DNA of 64,000 bases from Aphrocallistes beatrix (GCA_963281255.1 OY725489.1:868001-932000), one strand, 5' to 3'. Positions 19,698 through 29,812 are shown, numbered from the stretch's first letter. Numbers and translations: made by a program. Notes: a model not told the origin generated them from the sequence alone.

Positions 19698-21302
19698 CTA
19701 TTGCTCGTATAGCTCAGCTGTTTGCTTCAACTCCTCTAAGGTAGGGAACTGTCCCATTTTCATTTTATTCGCGTACTCAGAAACCTTCGGGTCAGAGTCC
19801 AGACTCACCACTGCTACAACCTTGTCCGACTTCAAGTAGTAACCTACGAACTTGGGAGTTTCGAGATCTCCTTCGTAGACGAACTTGTCGTATCCCCTGG
19901 AATAGCCGCAATAGCGGACGCTTTTCCCGAATAGGACCGTCCAGAAGTAAGGCACCGTGTCCACGGGAGTCGGTTTCTTCAAGATATTCCTGGCAGCTAC
20001 TCGGCCGAGGTGGTGCGCTATCTGCCAGTGTTCAATACGCACTGGCTCCCCGTGTCCGAACGGACTGGGAAACAGGGCAATGTCTCCTGCGGCGAACACG
20101 TCTGGCTTCACAGCTAAGAACTCATTCGTGGTTACAGACCCGTCCTTGTTGAGAGGTATTCCTGACCCCTTCAGGAAGTCCGTGCTCGGTCTCACTCCCA
20201 CGGCGACAATGGCGATGTCGCAAGGAATGATCTTCCCTTCAGACAGTTTCACACCTTTCAGCTGACCTCCCTCGCTTACAAACTCTGTAACTCGCACACC
20301 CAACTCGAAATTAATTCCGTTCTTAACACTGAACTCTTTAAGTGCAGTTCCCACCTCTTTTCCTAGCACGTGGAACGGATGAGTCGAGGGCCCAATTATC
20401 GTGATAGACTGGCTGACTTTGCTCAGACACGACCCAACTTCCATTCCTATGAAAGAAGTGCCGATAATCGCAACTGTTTTATTAGTGGCGGCTTCATAGA
20501 TTGCATGCGCTTCCTCGATAGTTCTGAGTGTGAATAATCCTGGGAGGTCGTTTCCTGGGATGGGGAGAGTCCTGCATTGGGATCCAGGGGCAAGCAACAC
20601 TTGGTCGTATTTCTGTCTAGAACCGTCATTAAAAGTGGCTTCTTTCTTGTCTGTGTCGATTCCTACAACTTCTCTTCCTAGCAACACCTGGATACCGCTT
20701 TTCTCATAAAACTCAGCCGGCCTCAAAGCTATGACCCCATGAGATGACGTCATAACTTTAGAACCCTTGGGTCTATCATAAGGAAGCACTTTCTCTTTAC
20801 AAGCCATTACTATTCTCCCGTCATATCCCTCTTGTCTCAGGGTCTCCGCACAGGTGACAGAAGCAGGTCCACCCCCCACTAGCAGGACTACGTTCGGGTT
20901 CTTCTGAGAGGGTGTGGCCATCCCTTTCACTCGTTTTCCTTGCGTCAACTCGGCGACAGAGGTCTTCACTCTGATCTTACCATCGACTATGTGTGTCTCG
21001 TACTTCCGGAGACTGTCTAGTCCGGGGTAGTCCTCTATGTCGCCTGTCACTGCGTTGAAGCAGGCCCCGTGCCAGGGACAGCGAATCGTGCAGCCGACTT
21101 TGTCGCCTTTGATAAGAGGCGCTCCATAGTGCGTGCATTTGCTAGCCAGAGCTGAAATGTTCCCCTCGTGGTTGACGAGCAGTAGCTTATAGCCGTTACT
21201 CAGCTCCACCTCTCGCATCACACCCTCGCCCAGCTCAGTCACGTCCAGTACATCCTGTTCCACCACCTCGTTAGGGTCAGATTTCGCGGCTTTGCTAGCC
21301 AT
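19698..21302 (-). CDS. AIFM3: AIFM3-like Rieske/FAD-NAD(P)H oxidoreductase, copy 1
   Basis: 534 residues, single exon. The N-terminal Rieske domain has C56-T-H58 and C75-P-W-H78, the four ligands of a 2Fe-2S cluster. A class I pyridine nucleotide-disulphide oxidoreductase domain follows. It has FAD-binding GGGPAS (143-148), a second dinucleotide fold VAIIGTSFIGME (277-288), FAAGD (403-407) and a C-terminal dimerisation-type domain (440-530). In the second fold the acidic residue expected at the end of beta-2 to hold the NADH ribose is replaced by Gly304 (IIGPSTHPF), whereas copy 2 has Glu (AIEYLPQPF). An in-frame TGA directly precedes the ATG, so it has no N-terminal targeting extension. Family knowledge: AIFM3 is a mitochondrion-associated relative of AIF. 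Confidence 0.9.
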   Translation of the reverse strand: MASKAAKSDPNEVVEQDVLDVTELGEGVMREVELSNGYKLLLVNHEGNISALASKCTHYGAPLIKGDKVGCTIRCPWHGACFNAVTGDIEDYPGLDSLRKYETHIVDGKIRVKTSVAELTQGKRVKGMATPSQKNPNVVLLVGGGPASVTCAETLRQEGYDGRIVMACKEKVLPYDRPKGSKVMTSSHGVIALRPAEFYEKSGIQVLLGREVVGIDTDKKEATFNDGSRQKYDQVLLAPGSQCRTLPIPGNDLPGLFTLRTIEEAHAIYEAATNKTVAIIGTSFIGMEVGSCLSKVSQSITIIGPSTHPFHVLGKEVGTALKEFSVKNGINFELGVRVTEFVSEGGQLKGVKLSEGKIIPCDIAIVAVGVRPSTDFLKGSGIPLNKDGSVTTNEFLAVKPDVFAAGDIALFPSPFGHGEPVRIEHWQIAHHLGRVAARNILKKPTPVDTVPYFWTVLFGKSVRYCGYSRGYDKFVYEGDLETPKFVGYYLKSDKVVAVVSLDSDPKVSEYANKMKMGQFPTLEELKQTAELYEQ

Positions 21303-21477
21303 TCACTAAATTAGTTAATTATTAAACGCTTTGTTAGCTAGTCTATGCTCATAGACAGTGCAATCTGTTGGAAGAAAATTTTAATGTTTATTTGATAGAA
21401 CTTTCTGGCAACACAAAAGTCCACGGTATGAAAGTAAACTTGATTCGTTTTAAAATTGCAATAAAGTTTTATGATAG

Positions 21478-22078
21478 TACAGGGTGTAACAAAAAGTCTT
21501 GGCCGGTTGTGAATCTAATTAGTATTCATTCTTTACGAGTACCTCCTATCATAGTATCTAGAGTACTACTGCACCACAATTAGTTACTAGATAGATATGC
21601 AATTTAAATGGTAGGCTGATTTTAACTAGATCACACCTCTTTAGTACTTTCGGGTTTATTTTTCTGAACATCACTTTTCCTGATAAGATTAATGTCGGCG
21701 ATCTTGGAATTGAAGTCCGCTGTAAAAAAATTTGAATGGTAGAAGGAGGCCTAACACGAAAAGGAACTGCTGAAAGGCTTCAGCAAGGTTTATTCGAGTT
21801 TGGAACAAAGGATTTTAACCGAGATCTCTGGGGAATTTTGTATGAACGATTGGATGAAATGAGGATCGGAGATATATTTTCTAACCGTAAAAAGGTATGG
21901 ACGGAGGTCCAACCTACCCTGCTTGAAAACATGGTTGCTAATTTTTCCCTAATAGGGTAAAATTAGTCGTAGAAAATAGTGGATATTTTGTTATTTAGTA
22001 ATTCGAGACAATACAAACAAAAAATATTATAGTTTTATGCTATAATACAACCGGCCAAGACTTTTGTTACACCCTGTA
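21478..22078 (+). mobile_element. Internally deleted mariner/Tc1-type element, TA-flanked
   Basis: The element at 21480-22076 has inverted termini of about 33 bp. The left reads CAGGGTGTAACAAAAAGTC and continues TTGGCCGGTTGT. The right end is its complement with one base fewer in the A run. TA flanks both ends. A remnant frame at 21736-21960 includes DLWGILYERLDEMRI, the segment following the last catalytic residue of Tc1/mariner transposases. The rest of the transposase is gone. Confidence 0.8.
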
Positions 22079-22181
22079 TATAAGAGGAGGCAATGTAGGG
22101 GGTATAAATAGGTGGTTATCATAATATACAATGTCTAATAGGAATCGACCAGAATTCCTACATGAATCGCGGTTTTGCATA

Positions 22182-22598
22182 TACAGTACACCCTCGGTTA
22201 TCCGAACACCTCCGTTTGTTAGCTCAAAGATTGGTGTTCGGATAAGTGAAATCGTTCGGATAAGCGAAATACGTATTTTACGCTCTTAAATGCACATGTA
22301 CCAACTTAGATGTTATTAAAGAACGTATTATGATTTAAATACTACTTACACGCATGTATAGCCAAACAAATTGACAATGCTACGCACATCATTTCAGTTA
22401 TCCGAACACATATTTCAGTTATCCGAACACATCATTTCAGTTATCCGAACACATTATTTCAGTTATCCGAACACATTATTTCAGTTATCCGGACACATTA
22501 TTTTCACAAATTCGATTGAAAAAGTATTTGATAAAATGAGTGGTACTCGAACACACTGTTCGGATAATCGAGGTTCGGATAATCGAGGGTCTACTGTA
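22182..22598. mobile_element. Pogo-like MITE with internal minisatellite
   Basis: The element at 22184-22596 has termini CAGTACACCCTCGGTTATCCGAACACC and the inverse ...TTCGGATAATCGAGGGTCTACTG, flanked by TA on both sides. The terminus matches the CAGTA-ACCTCG-TTATCCGAAC style of pogo/Tigger elements. Confidence 0.8.
22391..22500. repeat. 21-22-bp minisatellite made of a terminal motif
   Basis: Five tandem units of ATTTCAGTTATCCGAACACAT(T/C). The core TTATCCGAACAC is the same as the terminal inverted repeat of the enclosing MITE. Confidence 0.85.
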
Positions 22599-22822
22599 CT
22601 TCGGTCAATTTGGTTCCGAAATTTTAGTTTCAGAAGTCGCCGAAACACTTATAAGGAACACTGGTGCTGTGCATAGTGGCACTAAACCGGTTTAGATGGA
22701 AATTAATTGTACAAGGTTACAGGTAAAATAAACTAACTAATCACGGCATAAGAGCGACTACTAAACCAAAAACCTATATGATCGAAAAATACTCTCGGGG
22801 GAAATCAAATAAATACGACTAT

Positions 22823-24568
22823 CTATTGCTCGTGTAGCTCAGCTGTTTGCTTCAACTCCTCTAAGGTAGGGAACTGTCCCATTTTCATTTTATTCGCATA
22901 CTCGGAAACCTTCGGGTCGGAGTCCAGACTCACCACTGCTACAACCTTGTCCAACTTCAAGTAGTAACCTACGAACTTGGGAGTTTCGAGATCTCCTTCG
23001 TAGACGAACTTGTCGTATCCCCTGGAATAGCCGCAATAGCGGACGCTTTTCCCGAATAGGACCGTCCAGAAGTAAGGCACCGTGTCCACGGGAGTCGGTT
23101 TCTTCAAGATATTCCTGGCAGCTACTCGGCCGAGGTGGTGCGCTATCTGCCAGTGCTCAATACGCACTGGCTCCCCGTGTCCGAACGGACTGGGAAACAG
23201 GGCAATGTCTCCTGCGGCGAACACGTCTGGCTTCACAGCTAAGAACTCATTCGTGGTTACAGACCCGTCCTTGTTGAGAGGTATTCCTGACCCCTTCAGG
23301 AAGTCCGTGCTCGGTCTCACTCCCACGGCGACAATGGCGATGTCGCAAGGAATGATATTCCCTTCAGACAGTTTCACACCTTTCAGTTGACCTCCCTCGC
23401 TTACATACTCTGTAACTCGCACACCCAACTCGAATTTGACCCCCTTTCCCATACAAAACTTCTTAAGTGCTATGCCGACCTCTTTTCCTAGCGCAAAGAA
23501 TGGCTGAGGCAAGTACTCTATCGCAGTCACAGATTTGGCGACGTTAGCCAGACACGATGCAACTTCCATTCCTATGAAAGAAGCGCCTACGATTGCAACC
23601 GTTTTGTCAGTGGCTGCTTTGTAGATTTCGTTTGCTTCATCGATAGTTCTGAGTGTGAATAATCCCGGTAGGTCGTTTCCTGGGATGGGGAGTGTCCTGC
23701 ATTGGGCTCCAGGGGCAAGCAACACTTGGTCGTATTTCTCTCTAGAACCGTCATTAAAAGTGGCTTCTTTCTTGTCTATGTCCACTCCTACAACTTCTCT
23801 TCCTAGCAACAACTTGATGCCATTTTTTTCATAAAACTCAGCCGATCTAAGTGCGATCTTAGCATGAGATGACGTCATAACTTTAGAACCCTTGGGTCTA
23901 TCATAAGGAAGCACTTTCTCTTTACAAGCCATTACTATTCTCCCGTCATATCCCTCTTGTCTCAGGGTCTCCGCACAGGTGACAGAAGCAGGTCCACCCC
24001 CCACTAGCAGGACTACGTTCGGGTTCTTCTGAGAGGGTGTGGCCATCTCTTTCACTCGTTTTCCTTGCGTCAACTCGGCGACAGAGGTCTTCACTCTGAT
24101 CTTACCATCGACTATGTGTGTCTCGTACTTCCGGAGACTGTCTAGTCCGGGGTAGTCCTCTATGTCGCCTGTCACTGCGTTGAAGCAGGCCCCGTGCCAG
24201 GGACAGCGGATCGTGCAGCCGACTTTGTCGCCTTTGATAAGAGGTGCTCCATAGTGCGTGCACTTGCTAGCCAGAGCTGAAATGTTCCCCTCGTGGTTGA
24301 CGAGCAGTAACTTATAGCCGTTACTCAGCTCCACCTCTCGCATCACACCCTCGCCCAGCTCAGTCACGTCCAGTACATCCTGTTCCACCACCTCGTTAGG
24401 GTCGGACTCTGCTGTTTTACTAGCCATTCCTTTGATTTGTGTGAAAGAGTTTAGATTATTAGTAATTGGCTTATGCGGATTTGTTTGAGGAAGTTTTAGA
24501 GTGTTGTATCTTGCAATTGATTTTGTGAATACAAACAGAAGCTTTGGCCTAAACCTATATAAGTTCAT
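22823..24568 (-). CDS. AIFM3: AIFM3-like Rieske/FAD-NAD(P)H oxidoreductase, copy 2, with presequence
   Basis: Start at the ATG at 24568 (an upstream in-frame TTG is not credible), giving 581 residues. The first 47 residues (MNLYRFRPKLLFVFTKSIAR...) have no acidic residue and many Arg/Lys, typical of a mitochondrial targeting sequence. They precede the MASKTAESDPNEVV that is residue 1 of copy 1. Rieske ligands, GGGPAS, GASFIGMEVAS, the NADH-ribose Glu in AIEYLPQPF and FAAGD are all present. The first and last thirds are almost identical to copy 1 at DNA level. The central third (about 23400-23880) is clearly diverged. If transcription starts lower, the protein could also begin at MASK, 47 codons downstream. 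Confidence 0.9.
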   Translation of the reverse strand: MNLYRFRPKLLFVFTKSIARYNTLKLPQTNPHKPITNNLNSFTQIKGMASKTAESDPNEVVEQDVLDVTELGEGVMREVELSNGYKLLLVNHEGNISALASKCTHYGAPLIKGDKVGCTIRCPWHGACFNAVTGDIEDYPGLDSLRKYETHIVDGKIRVKTSVAELTQGKRVKEMATPSQKNPNVVLLVGGGPASVTCAETLRQEGYDGRIVMACKEKVLPYDRPKGSKVMTSSHAKIALRSAEFYEKNGIKLLLGREVVGVDIDKKEATFNDGSREKYDQVLLAPGAQCRTLPIPGNDLPGLFTLRTIDEANEIYKAATDKTVAIVGASFIGMEVASCLANVAKSVTAIEYLPQPFFALGKEVGIALKKFCMGKGVKFELGVRVTEYVSEGGQLKGVKLSEGNIIPCDIAIVAVGVRPSTDFLKGSGIPLNKDGSVTTNEFLAVKPDVFAAGDIALFPSPFGHGEPVRIEHWQIAHHLGRVAARNILKKPTPVDTVPYFWTVLFGKSVRYCGYSRGYDKFVYEGDLETPKFVGYYLKLDKVVAVVSLDSDPKVSEYANKMKMGQFPTLEELKQTAELHEQ

Positions 24569-24609
24569 TTGCAAGAATACTATAACGTGATGGATAATGT
24601 ACAAGTAAC

Positions 24610-25104
24610 ACAGTCTTCTATTACCTCACATGATATCCAAGCTTAAATTAATTAAGGGAAAGTCTAGATTTAATCTACTAGTTCTAAGGTACTTCGTATA
24701 TATGAACACTGGTAAATAATATACTAAAATTATACAAAACAAGAGTTGAAAATTGCTGGGAGAAATAACAACTTATGGTTGGGCTATCCATATGGATTCC
24801 ATGGATTGTAACTATCAAGGAAGGAGTGACATTAAAAGGATTAGAATTGGGATCTTTCAATGAAAGTGGATGGGAACCACTGTGCTAGATACTTAAGTCA
24901 ATAAATACATTGAATATAGAATTAGAAGAATTCACCTCCACAATACAACAAATTCCAATTAAGTACGCATATTACTCTGTGAGTGCATTGGTTCATAGCA
25001 CATGGAGGTAATCTCAATTTCAAACATTAAAATACATAAATCTGTTAAGAATGAAATATACAGCTAAAACTCTAAGTGAGCGATATCAAACCGCACATAT
25101 TGCG
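24610..25104. other. Intergenic between AIFM3 copy 2 and RAB18
   Basis: No gene or repeat that I can support. Confidence 0.4.
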
Positions 25105-26307
25105 CTAGCACATGGAGGAGCAGCTGGCCTGTGTGCTGCTGGAGTCTTCTACTGAGGGCATGGTGAGAGGAGAGTACTTGTCCTTCACGGCTGTGAGGAG
25201 GGTAGGGGTCTGTAGGATTTTACGTACCAACTCTTCAAAAGCTACTTGAACGTATTCGTTCAATTTTGCACTAAAAAATATTACAATACGATGACAGTTT
25301 GTACTGCTATTCCCTTTCAAGAATAAAGTCGACTCGCGACCCGATAAACCAAAACAGCCTTGAGAAACCCCAATAATTCATATTTTTAAGATTTATTTTC
25401 AACTGATTTTGTATAGTCGAAGTTTGAAATGGTTAAAAAGTTTTGTTAAGATATCCGTACGTGTGATTACCTTGTCTCAATAAACAGCATTGAATGCCTC
25501 CGAGCGAACTGTGATGCCTGTTCCCTCGTGATAGTACGCTCTTCCTAGTAAATAATGCAATTCTCCCGTAAACAATAACATCAACGTTCCTGGGTAGATT
25601 CTATTTAAGCACTACCTTTCTATCCGTCTTGTTACCAACCAGCATAGCTACGAAGTCAGGATTGGTACAGTAAGTCCCCATCTCGTTAATCCATGTTTGA
25701 AGACTGTTGAACGAGTCCACGTTAGTTGTGTCATAGACTCAAGAAGAAAATGGTCCGTAAGCTAACTTATTAATTGTGTTGGCAATTGCCGAATAAAGGA
25801 AATTCAGTGCTAATATTCTAAAACGCGGTCATAGCAGGGACAGTCACAGGAATTTCCAAGCCCTGGGCGAGGCAGGACCAAAGAAAAAAAATCTGTAACT
25901 GTTACTATGATTTGGCTTAGGTAATCGAATGAAATCCGGGGCCGCAGAATCGAACTCGGGGCAGGTGCCCCGGATGCCGCCCCCCTGGGTCATAGGCGTC
26001 GTAACCCACCCGATCATTCCGGTTAGCTATAACAGCTGAGAGCACAGCGTCCTGAGCGTTGGGGACCGGGCGGCCCAAAGGGCCAACCATAAAATTACGA
26101 CGCCTATGGGAACCCAAAGGAGTGACTAAGAAATGACAGCTTTCATTCTTATGAAAATTTCAGTTTTATCCATCATGAGGTGTGAGGTGTTTTCATCATA
26201 AAATTTGCCATATTTTCTATGAAATAAAACTAACCAATAATAACACCGTGAGCTCCTCTGTAATAAGACGGAGTTAAAGTTCTGAAGCGTTCCTGGCCTG
26301 CCGTGTC
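25105..26307 (-). CDS. RAB18: RAB18 exons 4-7 (3' part)
   Basis: Exons 26235-26307, 25616-25737, 25471-25544 and 25105-25270 on the minus strand. They encode DTAGQERFRTLTPSYYRGAHGVII (switch II and G3), VYDTTNVDSFNSLQTWINEMGTYC and MLVGNKTDRK (G4, NKxD), then REQASQFARRHSMLFIETSAK (G5, ETSAK) and a C-terminal tail. All junctions are GT-AG and keep frame with exons 1-3 at 47908-48217; the total is 206 residues, the same length as vertebrate Rab18. Family knowledge: Rab18 acts at the ER and lipid droplets. The tail ends SCSSMC rather than a plain CaaX or CC box, so the prenylation signal is unusual. Confidence 0.9.
25991..26108. repeat. Short TIR element in RAB18 intron 4
   Basis: Perfect 14-bp inverted repeats CATAGGCGTCGTAA and TTACGACGCCTATG about 118 bp apart. 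Next to it, on the minus strand, GAGTTCGATTC resembles a tRNA-type B box, so a tRNA-derived SINE is also possible. GC-rich compared with its surroundings. Confidence 0.5.
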
Positions 26308-26433
26308 CTATTTAACGATAATAAGACAGAGTATAAATCAATGATAAAATGCTGAATATAATATCTCACACAAAATTCACCATAATACATGCATATTTAT
26401 AAATAGCAACACTTATTTATACAAACATTCCAT

Positions 26434-27540
26434 TCATTCCCATGCACGAATAAGAGGATTCGTAGTATCTGAAAAAGCAGAATATCTATAGCGGCCATTC
26501 TTATACATCATATACCGAGAAATGGCGTAATACAGAGCCATGCAGATATTGGTCACGAGCACGGTCAGTAAGAATATGCCAGCTGTGAGTGTGCGGAAAC
26601 ACCAACTCAGGATCGTTACTAGTTCTAGCGCCTGTTTGCTGTACTCTATCTGCGGAATGTTCAAGTGATAAGAGTAATTGAACCAGCATGGGTTTTTAAG
26701 TATGTTAGAAATCAATTGTTCGACAAGGTCAACAATCTGACCTAAAAGCAAAGGCTGGAAAGTGATGGCAATAGGCAACATTGTAATCTTGAAGTGTTTA
26801 AGTATTCTCACTTCTTTCTTATAGCGATATGAGTTTACTGATACTTCAAACCCTAAGTCATCCACTTTTCTTTTCATTAAGCGGTAGAAGAGAACGCAGT
26901 AGCGTGCAGTAATGACGTAGATTATTTGTGTGGCGAAATAGAACGCGAAGTAACCGAATAGATAGCCTTGTGGGAACGAGTTCAATGCGAAGATAAGTAG
27001 AGCTACAATCACAATACAAACTATTCTGTATTTTAAGAAAGAGACGTTAGTTCTTTTAACTGTATGAACGTAGTAGAGGTATGCTAAAACGAGGTAGATG
27101 AGAGATATTTCTGTGAATGTTAACATTTGCCTTATCCCGTCTAATGCCCAGGAGTATATCCCACGTTTGTATGCATTAATGAATGAACGATGGGTCACGT
27201 TGCACGAAGGAGTGAGATGGTACACATGTTTAGATTCGAAAATAAAATCCAGTTTTATGAGAACTAGCACCAATGACGTCATTACATCCAGAAACAAGAA
27301 AATGATCAATAGTACGTTCTTAACCAATTTCACTTTATAATTGTCTCTTGAGTATGTTTGTGCGTTGTAATGTAGAGGCCATTGCTTCCATATATGGTAT
27401 GATTTCTTTGCCGCATGAACCAAAAAAATAATCCAGATGATGGACAGAAAACTCGTCAGGGTAACGAGTACTGTGAATCCATATTCAAGATATCTGCCAA
27501 TCTCACTTAAGAAGAAAAATACTCCAATCGAAAGAACCAT
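26434..27540 (-). CDS. 7TM receptor-like protein, NPCW family, member a
   Basis: 368 residues, single exon, seven predicted membrane helices. Helix 1 is followed by the basic segment KKSYHIWKQW. The loop between helices 2 and 3 has the Cys and sequon SCNVTHRSF. Helices 4-5 carry LFGYFAFYFATQ, and the helix 6-7 loop has LKNPCWFNYSYHLNIP. The C-terminal tail ends near TNPLIRAWE. Basic residues lie in loops 1-2, 3-4, 5-6 and the tail, so the predicted topology is N-outside, as in GPCRs, with the two conserved Cys on the outer face. No DRY, NPxxY or other class A motif. Unrecognised family; a chemosensory or other receptor role is only an inference. Same strand as the host RAB18 gene. Confidence 0.8.
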   Translation of the reverse strand: MVLSIGVFFFLSEIGRYLEYGFTVLVTLTSFLSIIWIIFLVHAAKKSYHIWKQWPLHYNAQTYSRDNYKVKLVKNVLLIIFLFLDVMTSLVLVLIKLDFIFESKHVYHLTPSCNVTHRSFINAYKRGIYSWALDGIRQMLTFTEISLIYLVLAYLYYVHTVKRTNVSFLKYRIVCIVIVALLIFALNSFPQGYLFGYFAFYFATQIIYVITARYCVLFYRLMKRKVDDLGFEVSVNSYRYKKEVRILKHFKITMLPIAITFQPLLLGQIVDLVEQLISNILKNPCWFNYSYHLNIPQIEYSKQALELVTILSWCFRTLTAGIFLLTVLVTNICMALYYAISRYMMYKNGRYRYSAFSDTTNPLIRAWE

Positions 27541-27599
27541 TGCTCTATAATGATGAAGATATCTCCCATCTCTAATAAATAGATACTTTTTGCTGATAA

Positions 27600-28674
27600 T
27601 ATGAAGGGACGTTTTATAAAGGAATTTTCAATGATGTGTTTTACGTAATACTATGGACTACGGTTGAGCAATATGGTGAACTCTTCTACTGCTAATAAAT
27701 GCTGAGGAATATTAGTTAAATAAGAATAACTGAAACTTAGTACGTACTAAGCATATTCATAATACAACTCTGAGGTAAATGTCCTCGTCAAGGATAATCT
27801 TATCAGATTGGTTTATTTCGTTATTTTCTATAAATTGCATTGCTCAGCAGAATTACGTGAAGAATAATAGAATGTTGATGTGGTAATTAATTAATTAATA
27901 TTGGAAATAGCTTGATTGCTCAAGTTTGCGAGAACAAGTGTAATAAAGCACTTTCAAATATGACTTCATTAATACTCAGCATTAGTAGCTGAATCTTACT
28001 GAATATTATTCCATCTTATTCTACCTTAAAATCTGCTAAAAAACTTTCAAACTTATGTCAACTTCGTGGCACAGACAATTCATTGAACAAGTATTTTAGA
28101 AAATTATCTTCCATAAACACGTATGGATATGATGTAATTAATAATAGTAGAAACAGTGGCACACTTTTAAAAACAGCAACATCTGGATAACTGCATTCTG
28201 CACTTAGCAGAATTCAAAGATAACGCATTAATTAACTTGGAAATTTACACTGCAAAAATCTCATCTTTCAACACAGTATTGCAATGAAGGTGTTAAAATA
28301 TGAATATACGCTTATACAAAACATAAGTTAAGGAATTTCGCGTAAAAATGGATCGGGCAGTTAGATTTCGTAAGATCGCGTATACGGAAGAATGCTATTA
28401 TAGGAGCCGCACTAAAATTGAAAATAATGAAATTATGGCTTCCTATATGATCGAAAATAACACGAGGCGTCCCTCTATGACTATGTTACGAGTAGATTTC
28501 AAATTTCACACTTGTAAAGTTATAACAAGATTATTGCCCTGATGTAATAACATCCCTCTAGTCACTTACACGAGCTGTACACAGGTCTGTGGACCGACTT
28601 ACTATTTATTATTAATATTTAATGAATCAAATAAGCCATTACATCAAATACATTTAACACATAGTATTATAAAA
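27600..28674. other. Gene-free stretch in RAB18 intron 3
   Basis: AT-rich, no supported feature. A 64-codon open frame at 28348 shows nothing recognisable. Confidence 0.4.
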
Positions 28675-29778
28675 CTACACTAAAAGTCTCTGTTTGACAT
28701 TTCTTTTGAAACATATGGGACACAGATTGTAGAATCTGATTTCCAGACAAATTCTCTTCCAAATGACTCGACTAAAATAACACAAACTGAGGAGCATAAT
28801 AGATGAGCTGAGCGTAGATGCAGCTATGGTGCGTAGTATCCACACTGAATAGGATATTGTGTAGAAAATATGTTTATTGATGGGAAGTGTTGGAATATCC
28901 ACTTTAAATTCACTTTGTATCCAACATGGATTCAGAAAGAATGTTTCCAATACTAAGACTACGAGTAAATATAAGATTAAAGTGAAGACGTAGAATTGAA
29001 ACCCCACGTATATCGAGAGAATAGCTCTCTTCGATTGTTTCAACTTCGTTTCTAATCTTTGAGGAGCTGGATTCCGTAGAGACATTTCATGTTTGAGATC
29101 ATTAGCGTACCAAAACACACTTTTGTAAAGGCGTGAATAATCGCGACAAAGCTGGACTAAAAGTATCTGCATAAATATGACAGATATTCCGAAGCCGAGA
29201 ATATATGTTCTCTCATACGAACATAGCACCAAAACGATGTTAGCAATGGTCAGGCCTGGAATTATTTTGAAAATCAATTTCTTGATAGTTTCTCGCCTTT
29301 TCAAATAGATTTGTTCTAAATGCAGAATCACCAATCTGTAAATATTCAGGTCAACAATAATGGAAAATTGTCTGAATCCTTCGAGAAACCAGTTCGAATA
29401 GCTAACCGAATAAAAATCATTCAACCAAGTTTGCTTATCAAGAGTACAGTTCTGGTTGAGAGTGAACGTTGTATTGTTCGATTTCCACTTTCGTGCGAAT
29501 GAAGATTGAGTTATAAAACAATCAACTATGTTAGCCAGCTCTACAAGAACTATCATCAGGAGTAGAATATTCCTGATCAACTTGTTCCTACTGTTGGTGA
29601 GATCTACATCCGAACTTTTGTACTGGTTCCTTACTTGATATTTCCAAACATGATAAGCACGCTTTATTTGAAAAATACAGAAGATTACCCATGCGATTAA
29701 AACTAATATAAATAATGGGCAGAATGTCCACATGGCAATATCCGCAAGATAGCCAAACTGTCTCACATTGTAAATCAT
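28675..29778 (-). CDS. 7TM receptor-like protein, NPCW family, member b
   Basis: 367 residues, single exon. Helix 1 is followed by IKRAYHVWKYQ. The outer loop has NCTLDKQTWLNDFY (conserved Cys in a sequon), the helix 4-5 hairpin contains YILGFGISVIFMQILLV, and the helix 6-7 loop has FLNPCWIQSEFKVDIPTLP. The tail (SLCYFSRVIWKRI...CPICFKRNVKQRLLV) carries an extra CPxC pair not seen in the other members and lacks the usual PLL ending. Predicted N-outside. Member a lies 1.1 kb away on the same strand. Function unknown. Confidence 0.8.
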   Translation of the reverse strand: MIYNVRQFGYLADIAMWTFCPLFILVLIAWVIFCIFQIKRAYHVWKYQVRNQYKSSDVDLTNSRNKLIRNILLLMIVLVELANIVDCFITQSSFARKWKSNNTTFTLNQNCTLDKQTWLNDFYSVSYSNWFLEGFRQFSIIVDLNIYRLVILHLEQIYLKRRETIKKLIFKIIPGLTIANIVLVLCSYERTYILGFGISVIFMQILLVQLCRDYSRLYKSVFWYANDLKHEMSLRNPAPQRLETKLKQSKRAILSIYVGFQFYVFTLILYLLVVLVLETFFLNPCWIQSEFKVDIPTLPINKHIFYTISYSVWILRTIAASTLSSSIMLLSLCYFSRVIWKRICLEIRFYNLCPICFKRNVKQRLLV

Positions 29779-29812
29779 TTTGCTGTTCTGTATGATTTGC
29801 TATTGTGCGCCT

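Noticed and set aside
22371-22676. 101-codon open frame with repeated QLSEHI
   Set aside because: Translation of the minisatellite in the pogo-like MITE.
25917-26117. 66-codon minus-strand frame
   Set aside because: Falls in RAB18 intron 4 on a short inverted-repeat element with a tRNA-like B box; not a gene.
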